From Maratus speciosus (taxonomy: Eukaryota > Arthropoda > Arachnida > Araneae > Salticidae): DNA of 64,000 nt. The position numbers and the translations under genes are program-made. The DNA lies in assembly GCA_963932465.1 (NCBI GenBank), contig OZ010798.1, forward strand, positions 19,638,981-19,702,980. The letters run 5' to 3'. Of the stretch, positions 44,581 through 56,888 are shown piece by piece (the stretch's first letter is position 1; every line of letters starts with the position of its first letter). The notes under the pieces were generated by a model that saw only the letters and a list, made by a program, of their open reading frames with translations, had not been told where the DNA came from and ran no database searches.

Positions 44581-45440
44581 TTTTTAAAAACTTTTCACAA
44601 TTTCTACTTTCAATCGTCAACTTACAAATATATTTAAAATAATTAGAAACAAAATCACATTTAAATAAAATAAAATGTTTTTAGATTACTTATTTGCTGT
44701 TTTGTAAAATATAACTTAAGAAAATTAACCATGAGGAGGATTAAAATTATGATTAATTAGGATTTCCGTAGGAATTAACGACGCACAAATGCAAGTTTCA
44801 AAATTTTGTTTAGTACATTTTCTGTTTCTTCTTTTTCAAAACTAAGAGTTTTTTAACAAAATGGAAAAACTCTTGGGGTTGATAACAGGTATCAAGACAG
44901 ATCATTTTTATTCTGGAAACCATAATCATAATCCACTTATTGAGTCATAAATACAGTTTATCTCATCTCACATGGATTTTCGTTTTTACTTTAAAACAAT
45001 ATAATGACTATATTTTCAACTGACTTGAATTTGATTTTTTTGAAATATGATAAGTGCTGGAAAATGCCACCATTCTATTAGCTAAAGAACTATGGGCTAG
45101 ACATTCCCAGTGGTAGTACTGGTCCTAGGTGATATTTCAGGACATACTTTTTCGAATATTTCAGGACACATTTACCCAGCATACTACTTTTTTTCCACGA
45201 CCGTTGTCAAAGTTCGAGATTTTTTTCTGCCACCACTAGTCAAAGTTCAAGATTTTTTTTTCACAATCATTTGCCAAAACTAGAGGTCCCCCCCCCCCCA
45301 TTAAATTACCAAATTGGCCACTTGGCATACAAAAAGTGAAGCAGTCAACCTGGAACTGTTGATGACAGTCACATGACTTACGCTTTTATTATATAAATAG
45401 TATGTAAAATTGTTTCAAAAAGTAACATTTTAATATCTTG
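44581..45440. other. No recognised feature inside the 34904-45559 hAT
   Basis: AT-rich sequence with a T-rich/CCCC patch around 45190-45300. No coding signal or paired ends. Confidence 0.35.
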
Positions 45441-45567
45441 AAACTTTGAAATATAAAAAGTATTTGGCGTGCCGAATATTTGGTATTCAGTCTAACAGTT
45501 ACTATTTGGCTAGCTGAATATTCAGTATTCGGCCAAAATCACTATTCAGTGCATCCCTAGTTTTCAT

Positions 45568-47539
45568 AGGTTTTATTGCTATAACACAAGGTTTGGACCC
45601 CTCCTGAAAAGAAATCTTGGCTGTGCCACAGTAAAAGGGGGTCAGAAAGAGAAAGGAAACTGGGTGCTTGGAGGTGTTGAAAGAGGATCAAATAAATGCT
45701 TTTTTTAAAGTGGTTCTGAATCTCGGGAAAGATCTTTTGTTGGATATGATTACTGAATGGGTGTTGCCAGGGTCCACGATGGTTTCGGAGTGTTAGAAGG
45801 CCTATGATTGCCTGAAAGACACAGGTTATAATCATTTGAGAACTGACCACAGTCTGGAATAGATGAATCTGGAAACAGGTGCACATTCAAACACCATTAA
45901 GGGCATTTGGTCAGGAATCAAATGGTATTTGCATGACAATACATATCATGTCACACACATTTGACTGATATCTCTTTGAATATATGTAGAGAAAAAAAAC
46001 ATGGAACCTTGGTAAAGAACAATGTCTTTAAAATGTACATTAAAAATATTGTTCGAGTATACCTACCAATCTAGAGAAACCCCAATGACAGAAGAAATGC
46101 CTGATTTGACAGGCAATATTTAAGAAGAGCAAGTTGACATAGAGATCAAATACTAATACATTTTGTACAGAGGGGGAAAAAAAAGAAAAAGAAAAGACGA
46201 AAATCTAAACATCCAGGTAAGAGTAAATTTTGTTTTTCTTTGTTTTTTTACATTCTGTTTCAACTCTGCTATAAAAATATTTACTTTTGTGTTGTTTCGG
46301 GCGCCATCTTGAATGATCGCACGAATTGACATATGTCCCTTGGAGGTTTGCAACTTAAGGGACACGAAAACGCGCCAATTTGGCGATTTTTTTTTTTTTT
46401 TAACAGCACAAAACAGTGAAGGCTTGTAAAATTTCACCTTATTCTCTTTTACTATATTAAAATTAAAAATTTTCAAGTTATCCCTTCTCATCTGCCACAC
46501 CCCCTCCTTTCCCCGAAAAATCCTGGGTACTTTACTGTGAAGGAAATGCTGTTTTAGAGAAGTCTTCTGCGTGAAAACTTCTTTAAAAACACTTTTTTCT
46601 CTCGTAAATTGAATGTTTAAAGTACATATATGTACGATTCCATACTATTTAAATAAGGAATCTTTACTTGATCTATAAATAAATGCAGTCTGTGAAATAT
46701 GTCCTTTGTTATGTTTTACTTTTTTGCCTCAAAGGGTTAAAAAGGATAGAAAATGAGCTCAATTTACCTTCAAGAAAAAGAACTCTTACCTATGCAAAAC
46801 AAAGTGTTTTATAGATTCTTCTTATTCGGAGTTTCCTTGCATAAAACGCTTGATTTAACAAATATGTTTACGAAATAATTAATTACATAATCTTGTGAAT
46901 GGTTGGTTGGTTGGTTTATTAGGGTGCAAAATACAACGCGTAGGGAAAATAAACAAAAACCAATTCTGATTAAAATTACTGAAAGAGAACGCTAGACGTC
47001 ATGCTTTCAGTTCCATTGTTGTTTGGGTGGCAGAAACCATCCTTCTAACACTTTTCTCTCTACCAAAAATGTAGAGTTATTTGTGTAAATTTTTTCTTTG
47101 TGCTTTTTTAAATTTTTTTTTTTGGATTAGAGTCAAATATTTTAACCAGTGTGCGGAACAAGTGGGGAGGAGGGAAGCGAAAAATTTGGGCGGGGGGGAT
47201 ACTAGCGATTCAAGCGCTCGAATACGCCATCTGGTGGAGGAAAGATGTAACTTTTGGCTTCAGGATAGTTACGTACAAGCGCATTGCATTAACATGTATT
47301 TTAAATTTGTTCAGAATGATTATTCTTTTGCACAATTTCCGATTTCTTGTGACATTTGTGTTCTGTCTTATATGACAAAGTATAAGTTATCCGAGTTTGA
47401 ATATCTAAAACTTTCAAATGCATTTACAATAAGTTATTTCAATGGCACTTTAGCAGGGAAATTAAAGGGACAATTTTCCTGTAGCGAAGGCTGCGGTCAG
47501 CGCCTTTTATAGGCCGTTTTAATTCCCAATTTTAGAGAC
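45568..47539. other. No recognised gene
   Basis: Somewhat less AT-rich than average. Frames at 45557-45886 (minus), 46153-46500 (minus) and 47081-47512 (plus, 143 codons) show no recognisable domain, signal or splice structure. Words such as GCGCCATCTTGAAT (46300) and CGCCATCTGGTGG (47226) resemble TE 3-prime regions but have no partner here. Confidence 0.35.
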
Positions 47540-48770
47540 AGCAACGAATATGGCACTTTTTATTTTAAATGAAGTGTTTTAAGATTTTAAATTTTATATG
47601 CGAGAGAGAGAGAAGGGGGAAACAGAAATTTCTGGGGAAAGAGGATAATTTATGTAACTGATTATTTATTTATTGCCACTACAGAGCAACAAATAGGGCA
47701 GAAGATTTTTTTTTAGGGAAAAAAATATATTTTTAAATTTTCTTTTTTTTTTGGGGGGGGGGGACAAAAGAGTAGAAACGTAAATTATGTTATGTTAGAA
47801 AGTAATTTAGAAGATTATTTATTTATTTTTATTGGTGAGCAATAAATACGGCAATTTTTGTATATGGATTTTGAAATATTAGAAACTCTGTATGCTGGGG
47901 GGGGGGGGGGGGTAAAGGGGGGAACTAAAGTTTAAGAGATAGAGAGACAATTTACAAGACTGATTAGTAATTGCTAATAGAGAGCCATAAATAAAACAGA
48001 AGATTTTTTTATATAAAAATAAAGATAAAAATACTTTTAACATCTTTGTCCCTTTGTAGGTGCAAAGAGGGGGAGCATACATTTTAAAGCTAAGGGGGTA
48101 ATTTAGACGATAAATAAATATTTATTTTTATTAGCGTGAAAAGAATCTTGCAGACTATTTTTTTTTTAAATAAAGAGTTTTTAAGATGTAAAATTCTGCA
48201 TGCTGGAAGGGGGAAGGAATAAAGGGTGAAAAATTTAGCGGTAGGGAGATAATTTATATTACTAATTTTTTATTGTCAGTGGACAGCAACAAACAGGGCA
48301 GAATATTTTTTTTATATAAAAGTAAAGATTTTAAAATATTTTAAATTTCTTTGAATGATTTGGGGGAAGCATAAATTTGGCAGTTTTCGGGAATTTAGAT
48401 TATTGTTTAGTTATTATTATTAGTGAAAAACAAATAGGGCAGATTTGTTTAAATAAAAAGTTTCAAAGGTATGAAACTATGTACGATGGCGGCGGGGGGG
48501 GGGGGTAAGGAGGGATAGTACATTTTGACGGGAGGGAGTTATAATTTACATGGTTGACTACTGATTAATTATCACTATAGTGATAATAGAAAGGAAGAAA
48601 GTAACAAATAGGACAGAATATTTATGAGCTAGAAATTAAAAAAATTAAAGATTTTAAGTTATTTTGCATGCTGGGGTGAGGGGAGGACAGGGGGAGCGAA
48701 ATATCAGATAAAGACTTAATATAGTTCGACAAGACTATTTTTTCCAGAAAATAATCGTGGTCAGATTAAA
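47540..48770. repeat. Degenerate ~145-170-bp satellite with G-rich tracts
   Basis: A recurring block AGCAACAAATAGGGCAGAA followed by a T-rich stretch, AAAGATTTTAAA, GCATGCTGGGGG-like G runs and GATAATTTA-type AT sequence appears near 47685, 47840, 47983, 48288, 48427 and 48600. Period varies between about 140 and 300 because units have decayed or been lost. G runs of up to 19 nt lie in each unit. No coding sequence. Confidence 0.75.
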
Positions 48771-48800
48771 AAAAAAAGACGTTTTATCAAGAAGCTATGG

Positions 48801-49132
48801 TGTGGAAAATTTCAAAGACAGTCGAACACAAAATCAATGAAGGAGGTGCTTTCTAAAATCTTTTCTTGAAATATTTAATGAATAATTACAGATACATGAT
48901 TCTATACATATTTACAATAAGTATTATCAAATACTTAATATGGTTTTTCGAACAAGGGAGGCTTAGCCTCATCAACAAACTGTAAAAAAATTACAGCGAT
49001 CATGCTTTTGAAATCAAAACATCTCTTCCTGTCGTTCCAGTAATAGAAAAACGAAGTCGCATTCTGAGGTAGGATGCGCGCGCATCGCGCGTCCTTCGTT
49101 GCTATGGGGAGCAGAGAAAAAGTTTCTCTTCA
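48801..49132 (-). repeat. BEL 3-prime LTR
   Basis: 332 bp, TG...CA on the minus strand (TGAAGAGAAAC start, TTTTCCACA end). It contains the palindromic GATGCGCGCGCATC segment. About a dozen mismatches from the reassembled 5-prime LTR by eye, so the insertion is not recent. Confidence 0.9.
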
Positions 49133-49145
49133 CACTCCCCACCTG
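49133..49145 (-). promoter_or_regulatory. BEL polypurine tract
   Basis: Minus-strand AGGTGGGGAGTG directly before the TG of the 3-prime LTR; the expected primer site for plus-strand synthesis. The 400 bp between here and the pol stop (49146-49544) are AT-rich untranslated sequence. Confidence 0.75.
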
Positions 49146-49544
49146 AACTCTTAAAGAGTTCACAAATCAAAATTCCATCATAAAATCATAAAAATTCAAT
49201 TTTTCGTATCAGTGGTTCAGTAATCTAATACAATTTTTAAAATTCGAATACAAAATACTAAATATAAGGATTCAAACAATATCTAATTAATCACTTAATT
49301 AGTCAAATTCAAAATATCAATAAATTCTAAATAAAACACTTTAAATTCAAACAAAGTAAAAATAATGACAGTTAAATAACACACACATTTTTTTTTTCAG
49401 TTAAATCATATACTTACTTATACCAAAATTCAAAGATTCTATATATAAATAAGACTAAAAATTAAAAAAATGCAGAAAAACAAACTAAATAAATGTCTAT
49501 AAAAGTTTAGGAATGTTTATAAAAAGTCTGCAAAAAGTCATTTG

Positions 49545-52500
49545 TTAGTCATTTTGTATTTCAAAGGGATACAAGTGCTGAATGGATCTTTTTAAGATTC
49601 CACTCGCTGTTTTTATTTCGTATGAACGAATATTGCCATCTCTTCCAGAAATGGCAGTCTGAATCTTACCAAGTTTCCAAAGAAACTTATTTTTTGCGTC
49701 ATCTTGAATCAACACAACATCGCCCACTTTCAGTGGCGCATGGGCATTAGGATTTTTCAAGGAATGGGCTCTTTTCGAATCCATCAAATATTGTTTTTTC
49801 CATTTGGTCCACAATTGTTTCAATAGTAAAGATTGATATTTTTTTCTTTTCAGGAGTGTTGATCTCTTCGAACAATCTTCAATTGTTTCAAAAAAATTAA
49901 TAGGAAATGAAAGTTCTTTTCCAAAATTTAAAAAGTGCATTGGAGTAAGAGGTTCTGGTTCATCGCTGTCGCTATATACATACGTCAGTGGTCGCGTATT
50001 CAAAACTGCTTCCACTTCTATCAACAGAGTCGCTAATTCATCATAACTTAAGAGTGCTCTACCAATTACTTTTCTCAAACAGTCTTTGACTGACTTTACT
50101 AGTCGCTCATAGAAGCCTCCACACCATGCAGCTCTTTCTATAATATTCTTCCATATAATTCTCTCTTTTGTAATAAAATTTAAAAATACTTTGTCAGTAT
50201 GTTGTATAAAATTTCGAGTTCACCTTTGGCCTTTTTGAAGGTTTTTGCGTTGTCAGAATAAATAATTTTAGGATTTCCTCGTCTAGCTGTGAATCTTCTG
50301 AATGCCATCAAAAAAGAATTTGTTGTCATATCAGACGCGAGTTCCAGGTGAATGGCTCTAGTCACACCGCAAGTAAACAGGACAATGTAAGATTTTTGCG
50401 TTTCTTTAAACTTTCTGATATAGATCGGACCGGCGAAGTCTAAACGCAGATTGCGAATGGCGGTGCTTCACTAGCTCTGTCTTTTGGTAATGGTGCGATG
50501 ATCTGGTCTGCTGGTTTGGAGAAATATTTTTTACATATTATACAATTCTTGATAACACTCTTGACCAACTGACGACTTTTAGGTATCCAAAAACGAGATC
50601 TAATTTTTGCCAAAGTACTGGCTGTCCCTCCATGCATAATTTTCTCGTGTTCTTGACGAACTATTAGAGTAGTTAACCAAGAATGTTTGGGGAGAATTAT
50701 TGGGTTTTTCTCTTCTGCGGACAGGTTAGAAAATTCGAGCCTTCCGCCCAACCTCATCAATCCATTTTTGTCAATAAATAAAGGGCATGAAATTTGATAA
50801 GGATGACGTCTTATCCACTGATTTACTATTTTTTAGAGATTCTATTTCTTCCTTATAAAATTGTTTTTGTTGAGATTGTATCAAAAAAATTTCAGCTTCG
50901 AGTAATTCTTTGGTTGTTACTACGTCTTGCACTTCAGTTGATTTTTTCAGCTTCATAATGAATTTCTTTACCCAAACGGTAATTCTCAAAAGTTTCTCTA
51001 AATTACTATATTTTGAAATGTTTATGGGATTTTCGAGTTTTTTGACTAAGCATTCGCTCTGAAAAACATCGTTAGGATTTTTTTGTATTCTAATTCATCT
51101 GAGTAAGCAATTTCTTTGTTTTCTGATATTGGCCAACACTCAGGAGGTAAACTTAGCCATTCTGGTCCCTGTAACCAAATTGTATCATTGATTATCATAG
51201 AGATTTTTGATCCTCGAGAAACTATATCAGCTGGATTGGCAGTACCAGGACAATGATACCAGTTATCAGGTGGGGTCAATTTATGGATCTCTTCAATTCT
51301 GTTTCTGACAAAGGGCTTAAACTTTTTAGGGGATCCTTTTATCCAAAAATAGGATATTTTTGAATCCGTCCAGTAATAAGTAGGTACATTCAATTTTAGA
51401 GCTTTCAAAATGTTACTACTTAGCTTGGCCGACAACAATGCGGCCATCAATTCGAGCCTTGGTAAGGTAAGCTGGGTAAGGTTCAGTGAATCAACCCTGT
51501 TTTTCGAAGCAACAAAAACTGTTCGAACATTTTTGGTGGTTGTTGCTACACGTAAATAAGCAACCGTACCATAAGCCTTCATGCTCGAATCGGCAAAACT
51601 ATGCAATTGTAGGTCATAATCATGCCAATTGGGGATGTCAGAAAAATAGTATCTGGGTACTGAAAAGTTTTTCAAATGAGGGAGTTCGCTACACCAGCTA
51701 CTCCAAAGTATACGTAAATCTTCGGGTAAGGTGTCATCCCAATCTAGACCCAAATTCCAAATTTGTTGAATTATACATTTTAGTCTTAATGTAAATGGTC
51801 CTAGGAATCCAAGTGGATCAAAAATCCTGCCTAAAACTTGTAGAATAAATCTTTTGGTATTTATTATTTTTGAAACGAAATCAACTAAACCTCGAACATC
51901 AAAATAAAGTAAATCTTTGGAATTATTCCAAGCGATTCCTAAAACTTTATAAGGGAGATTTTGTTCTCCAAAAGCTTCAGAATTGTCTTCTGAAGTTATG
52001 CCATTTTCTTTCCATAGTTCCCTAAGTGGTAAAGAGTTCGTATGCCATTTGTGTAAATGCATACTTGCATTTTCAAATATATCAATACATTGTAAACTAG
52101 TGGATAGGGCTTGATCAATATTTTCATGACTTCCTATAACGTCATCAACATAGATATTTTCATTTAAAAATTTTACTGTGTTTGGATATTTTTCGGTGTA
52201 TTTTTTCAAGTGGTGTTTAATTGCTGCAGCCAATAAAAAAGGACTGCTACTAATTCTAAATAACACTCTGGTGAATCTATAAATTTCAAAGGGTTTATAA
52301 TTATCAAACAAATCTTGTGAAAATAAAAATCTTGTTACATCACGATCGTTTTCATCTATAATTATTTGTAGAAATGCTTGTTTTATATCAGTTGTAAAAG
52401 CTATGGGATTGAATCTAAACCGTAACAAAACATCAAATATTTCAGGATACAAATTTGGACCAACATACAGCCAATTATTCAAAGACAGTGAGCCTGTGTC

Positions 52501-53590
52501 ATGAGCAGAGGCATCGAAAACTATGCGTAATCTGCTCGTTGTCCTATCAGTTCTAATTATTTCTCGATGAGGTAAATAAAAGGTTACATTTTGTTTTTCT
52601 TCAGGATCTGTAACTAACTCAATAATACCTTGTTTCAAATAATCTGCTAACACTTCCTTATACTCAAAAAATAATTCAGGGTTTTTAATCAATCTTTGTT
52701 TGAGTTTAAAAAATCTATATTCTGCAATTTTCCGATTGTCATTTAAACATTCCCTTTCAAGCTTCCACGGAAATCGAACTGTATATCGGTTATCATTGTA
52801 TTTAATTTCTGACTCAAACTGCTTCATAACGTTGTTTTCTGAAAAATCTGTATCCTCTTTAGTATTAAAAAGGCCAGATGATTCGATATTCCAGAATTTT
52901 TCAATCTGTTCAGAAATAAAATTTTTTTCTACTATTACATTAAATGCTAAGGGCGTATAACTGTCAGTTGTTTTTCCCTGTAGACACCAACCAAAAATGG
53001 TGTCGACAGCTACTAATTTTTTATTCAAATGCTTTATATTTCCAGTAACTATATCATAATAATAATCAGCACCTATAAGTAATGTAATGGGTTCTTTGGA
53101 TGTGGGTGTGTCCGCAAGGGTTAAATTTTCAAATTGTTTACTTTTCATCAAATCATTGATTTCAGGTGGGGGGATTTCAATAGCTGATATTTGATTGGTG
53201 ACTAGCGCTTCTATATCTAATTTTTAATTAGGTACATTTTTATTTTCAATAGTCAGTTTAACTACTTCAAAGGTTTTTTCAATGGGGTTCTAATTTCCAA
53301 ATGCAAAAACCGACAATTTTTCTTTTCTTATTGCCTGTAAATTCAATTTATTTACTATTTCTTCAGATATAAAGGTTCGCATGCTCCCACAATCTCTAAT
53401 TATGTTACTTTTAGATTCCACAATCTAAAAGTAACCTAATTAGAGATTGTTTTCCGTTTGATTTTATTTTTACACAACAAGTTTGTAGAAGAATTTTATT
53501 ATTTTCTGTAGAGGAAATAGCCGAAATTACTTTTTCACTAGTTTCACTTTCATTACCTTTTAATTCGGGTGTTTTTACTTCTTTTGTTAA
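49545..53590 (-). pseudogene. pol: BEL/Pao pol: protease, RT, RNase H, integrase (frameshifted)
   Basis: Protease remnant near 53340-53590, with the active-site triad region reading DCG instead of DSG and a hairpin duplication beside it. An uninterrupted segment 53151-51046 (701 codons) holds the LIGADYYYDIV and VAVDTIFGW motifs of BEL, RT motifs (RIVFDASAH, FTTDIKQAFLQI, NIYVDD as the catalytic YVDD at about residue 334) and RNase H (FADSSMKAYG, LPRLELMAA, WTDSK, NPADIVSRG). Then frameshifts at about 51040, 50765, 50440, 50365 and 50080. Integrase pieces: H-H-C-C zinc finger (HEKIMHGG...CIICKKY), core D residues (second in IIYSDNAKTF), the E in WCGGFYERLVKSVK near 50110, and the C-terminal DUF5641-type domain (VGDVVLIQDD ... 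LKRSIQHLYPFE) ending at 49545. Not functional. Confidence 0.9.
53390..53449. repeat. 28-bp inverted duplication in the BEL protease region
   Basis: Arms 53390-53417 and 53422-53449 match at 27 of 28 positions around a 4-bp spacer CCAC. It sits exactly at the protease active site and disrupts it. Looks like a templated inverted duplication rather than an element. Confidence 0.9.
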
Positions 53591-53591
53591 T

Positions 53592-54837
53592 TTAGATTTT
53601 AGGCATATCGTTTTGATTATGTCTGCCTAAACACTTCTTGCAACTAGTTTTAGAGTTACAATTTTTGATAACGTGTTTCCTGCCTAAGCAAAGAAAACAT
53701 CTTCCTTGAGATTTCAACAAATTTCTTTTAGTGTTTACATCAACAGCTTCACACAAATCAGATGAATGTTTACTATCGTTGCAAAAAATGCAATGAGCCA
53801 GCTGCCTATCTGAAGTCGATTTATCATTCGAAATGGTCATAAATTCACAAGTAGATTTAAATTCAGATTTTGTTGTTTGACTCTTGATTTTTGTTTTATT
53901 ATTTTCAAATGCTTTCATTCTCGAAAAAAATGTGTGTTCTCTGCTTTTTATTTCAGTGTGCAGAAAATCTAATAATTTATGTATATCTGAATGTGTTAAA
54001 TTATCTACATTTTGTCTATTATATTCCAAAGCTAATTCTGCCGGTATTAATTTTAAAATTACGGCGATAAGCATGGAGCCATAATTTGCTGGTTCGAGTC
54101 CTAATGTGGACAAACATTGAACATTTATTTCTATATCACTGTGCAATTTTTTTCAATTTTTGAATTTCGTTAGCCTTATAAACAGGGGATAAATTAAGAA
54201 GCTTGTTCAGGTGATGATTAATTATCACGTCTTTTTGACCATAATGCGTTTCTAAAACTTTCAATGCTGCGTCATAATTAGCTTCTGATATTTCAAAACC
54301 TTCTACAGCATTAGCCGCAGCTCCAGATAAATAACTCTTCAAATAATGAAATTTTTCAATTTTCGAAAGCGATTTATTTTCGTGAATTGTATTTTTAAAG
54401 GTATTAAAAAATGAAATAAATTGCGTACAGTCGCCATAGAATTTTTGTATATTGAGTTTTGGCAATTTAACAACTGAGTTTTCATCATTAATCACATTCG
54501 ATTTTAAATCTTGACTGTTATTTAAATCAATATTAACAATTTTTTTGTTTTCGGTTAATTTTTTCTTCACCCGGAATTTTGCTACTGATATTTTATCCGC
54601 GTAATCATAAACAGAATTGATTTCAGTTTCATAGTCGTCTAACCCTAAAAGGGGCTCAATTTTCTCGTCAACTGACTTCAATAATTCTGCTTTAGTATCT
54701 AACTGAATAAATAATTCTTCTAAATTATCAAAATCTATTGGACTATCCTTCATAACATTTTCTATATTATTAATCAGCTTTTTTACTGCTGTTCTCAAAA
54801 CTGTTCTGTTCTTTTTCAACTTTTCTAAATCAGACAT
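53592..54837 (-). pseudogene. gag: BEL/Pao gag (DUF1759-like plus zinc knuckles), one frameshift
   Basis: ATG at 54837, about 140 bp after the primer-binding site. The first segment (233 codons) has an N-terminal coiled-coil-like region and the DUF1759-type motif KLPKLNIQKFYGDCTQFISF ... YLSGAAANAVEGF. It stops at 54136 because of one extra A in an A run (near 54150); the next frame continues from 54146 for 184 codons with GLEPANYGSMLIAVIL and three Cys-rich modules (CIFCNDSKH, CFLCLGRKHVIKNC, CKKCLGRHN), the nucleic-acid-binding knuckles. Ends at 53592, where the frame toward the protease is also broken. Confidence 0.9.
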
Positions 54838-54976
54838 TTCGAAATAAAATATGAAAAACTTATCTTACCTTTGCCGTCTTCTTATCACTTACTATACTCT
54901 ATTTCCTTATTTGTGTTTTCAAGACATTAAAGGGGTAACAAATACTTTTTTTTTCTTTCTTTTTTTCTTTCTTTCT

Positions 54977-54995
54977 TTCCCGGCGTAATGCACCA
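54977..54995 (-). promoter_or_regulatory. BEL primer-binding site, tRNA-Gly-like
   Basis: Minus-strand TGGTGCATTACGCCGGGAA abuts the 5-prime LTR with no gap. It is complementary to a tRNA 3-prime end of the form TTCCCGGC..AATGCACCA, as in tRNA-Gly(GCC), apart from a two-position difference in the middle. Confidence 0.75.
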
Positions 54996-55240
54996 TGTGT
55001 AAAATTTCAAAGACAGTCGAAAACAAAATCAATGAAGGAGGTGCTTTCTAAAATCTTTTCTTGAAATATTTAATGAATAATTACAGATACATGATTCTAT
55101 ACATATTTACAATAAGTATTATCAAATACTTAATCTGGTTTTCCGAACAAGGGAGGCTTAGCCTCATCCACAAACTGTAAAAAAAGTATAGTGATCATGC
55201 TTTTGAAATCAAAACATCTCTTCCTGTCGTTTCAGCAATA
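54996..55240 (-). repeat. BEL 5-prime LTR, inner part
   Basis: Matches 48801-49045 with few mismatches, then stops at AATA 55240, where foreign sequence begins. The remaining 87 bp of the LTR are at 62288-62374. Confidence 0.9.
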
Positions 55241-55420
55241 AACTAGTTGGATGTGCCAATCCCAAAACTTTCTTCTATCTTATACATCTTAATATTTCAA
55301 AAACTAGTTACACATGTTAATACTTCAATATTATTAGTTCATTACTATACCAGGCGCGGATCCACGGGGGGGGGGGCGATCGCCCCCCCCCCCCCCAAAA
55401 AAAAAAATCCACCGATTGTC

Positions 55421-55645
55421 GCGAATTTCGACAAATGGTCGCCGAAAAAAATCAATTTCGTCAATCGTTCGCAGGTCAAAGGATCGCAAAAGGTACGCAA
55501 ATTTCGTGAAAGAATCGCGCAAAAACGCCAATTTCTTCAAAGGATCGCGAAAAATCGTGAATTTTGTCAAAGAATTGCGAAAAAAATGCGCGAATTTCGC
55601 GAAAGAATCGCTGAAAAAACGCGAATTTACTCAAAGGGTCGCCAA
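55421..55645. repeat. GCGAATTTCGTCAAA minisatellite, left block
   Basis: About seven 30-33-bp units of the type seen at 17834-18290. Frames reading through it on either strand are repeat artefacts. Confidence 0.85.
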
Positions 55646-55842
55646 AATTAACGCACAATTAGCATTGGGAGGAGATTCCCCTAGGCGCGCATCCACCGGG
55701 GGGGGGGGGGTCAGATCGGGGCAAAGAAGGGAAGAACAAATTACCAAGTTGACAGCGAAACAGCACCGAAAACTGGCGATATGAAGCAATTAAAATAATA
55801 AAACTTTGTACAAAATCACCATAAAATAAAAGCAAAACATAG

Positions 55843-55881
55843 AACGCGTTTCGAGCTAAAAATATAACAGTTCGTCATCAG
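55843..55881 (-). ncRNA. Hammerhead-ribozyme-like core, Penelope type (copy 3)
   Basis: Minus strand: CTGATGA at 55881-55875, stem II candidate GAACT paired with AGCTC (one mismatch), GAAA at 55852-55849 and GTT at 55845-55843 as cleavage triplet. AACGCGTT around stem III is palindromic. GUU is permitted but weaker than GUC. Confidence 0.55.
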
Positions 55882-56197
55882 CTACAGTAAACACGTGTCC
55901 GTAAGCGGACAAGGTCAAAAATGAACTGAAAGGGAGAGAATGTTGCAAAGAATGCGACAGATGGCGCTAGCTGAAAGGGGATACATACAGAAGAGAAAAG
56001 TGTTGCCAAAACAATAGAAGAGAAATTGATAGGGAAAAATGGAAATAAAAGAAATAAACAAAATTAAAAAAAATAAAAGAAGTAAATTAAAAAATATAAA
56101 TAATAATAATAAATAAAGAAATATAAAAGAATAAAACCAAAAGATCCTTTTTTTTTACAAAATAAAACGAAAAGAAACAAGAGAAGATGGAAAAGAA

Positions 56198-56887
56198 TTA
56201 CAGAAGTAATTTCCACGCTGGAGATAGGAAAGGAGATGATGCGAGATCATTGACAAGATTAACAGAATTTTTAGAAATAAAATATGCTTCATGAAAATCC
56301 AAGTGAGAGGGAGAGGCAGGGGAAGAAATAATTTTGGCCATGGGGAAATTGAAACAATGACTGGAAGACCAACAGTGACAAGTAATCGAAGATTTAGAGA
56401 TTTCTTGATTTGCAATATACCTCTGATGCTCACCTAATCTGAATTTTAAAGCTCTCTTTGTTTGACCAATATAACCTAAATTGCAAGAGCAAGGAATAAA
56501 ATAAACACCCCACCGGTTCTCAGTAGGAATAGGATCTTTTAGAGAAGAGAATTTAATTTTATTCATAGGTTTGAAGATAACTTTAAAATTAAAACGAGAA
56601 AGGATTTTAGCAATTTTAAAACAGAGAAGAGAATAAAAGGGCAGAACTATTATAGAGTTAAAATTAGGAGGATTATTTGAATCAGAAAAAGGACGTTTAG
56701 GCTTATTAAATTTATACAAAGCTTTATCAATCAAAGAGGGATTATAACCACGAGCAAGGGCAAGATATTTGAGATAATTAATTTCATTATTCAGAGTAGA
56801 AGAGTCAGAACAAATGCGTAACGCCCTAAAAACAAAATTATAAAAGGACGCCACTTTTTGTTGAGGAGGAAGATTTAAAAAAGCATG
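56198..56887 (-). pseudogene. Penelope ORF fragment: RT end and GIY-YIG endonuclease
   Basis: The open frame (218 codons from 56854) starts at MASFYNFVFRALRICSDSST within the RT C-terminal region and runs through the GIY-YIG domain: GVYFIPC, GYIGQTKRALKFRLGEHQ, HCWSSSHCFNF and the E in LDFHEAYFISKN. It differs from the plus-strand copy at about a dozen residues. Lacks the RT catalytic core, so it is a non-functional fragment. Confidence 0.85.
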
Positions 56888-56888
56888 A

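Larger units (their letters stand above)
34904..45559. mobile_element. hAT with perfect 8-bp TSD, now 10.7 kb with nested insertions
   Basis: GTTTTCAT at 34896-34903 and 45560-45567 flank ends TAGGGATGCACCGAATATT and GTGCATCCCTA. Subterminal CCGAATA / TATTCGG words are repeated, as in the smaller relative at 41192-42316. Original hAT sequence survives only at about 34904-35025 and the right end (about 45440-45559, plus an unknown part of 44581-45440). Everything between is later insertion. No hAT transposase is visible. Confidence 0.8.
55783..56887 (-). mobile_element. Penelope-like element, 5-prime-truncated inverted copy
   Basis: Carries the 3-prime 1.1 kb of a Penelope element in minus orientation: end of RT, GIY-YIG endonuclease and the 3-prime terminal region with hammerhead-like core. 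It joins the plus-strand copy head to head at 56884-56888 with only a few bases of shared sequence. Inverted truncated partners are a known habit of Penelope elements. Confidence 0.85.

Noticed and set aside
45557..45886. 109-codon minus-strand frame next to the hAT end
   Set aside because: Begins outside and ends inside the hAT right terminus and its TSD, so it cannot be an old gene.
47081..47512. 143-codon plus-strand frame
   Set aside because: No domain, biased composition at the start, no splice or promoter support; length is compatible with chance.
51486..51794. 102-codon plus frame within BEL pol
   Set aside because: Antisense shadow of RT/RNase H coding sequence.
55247..55784. Several overlapping frames (134 and 122 codons) across the minisatellite
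   Set aside because: Caused by the repeat period and homopolymers; no start context or motif.
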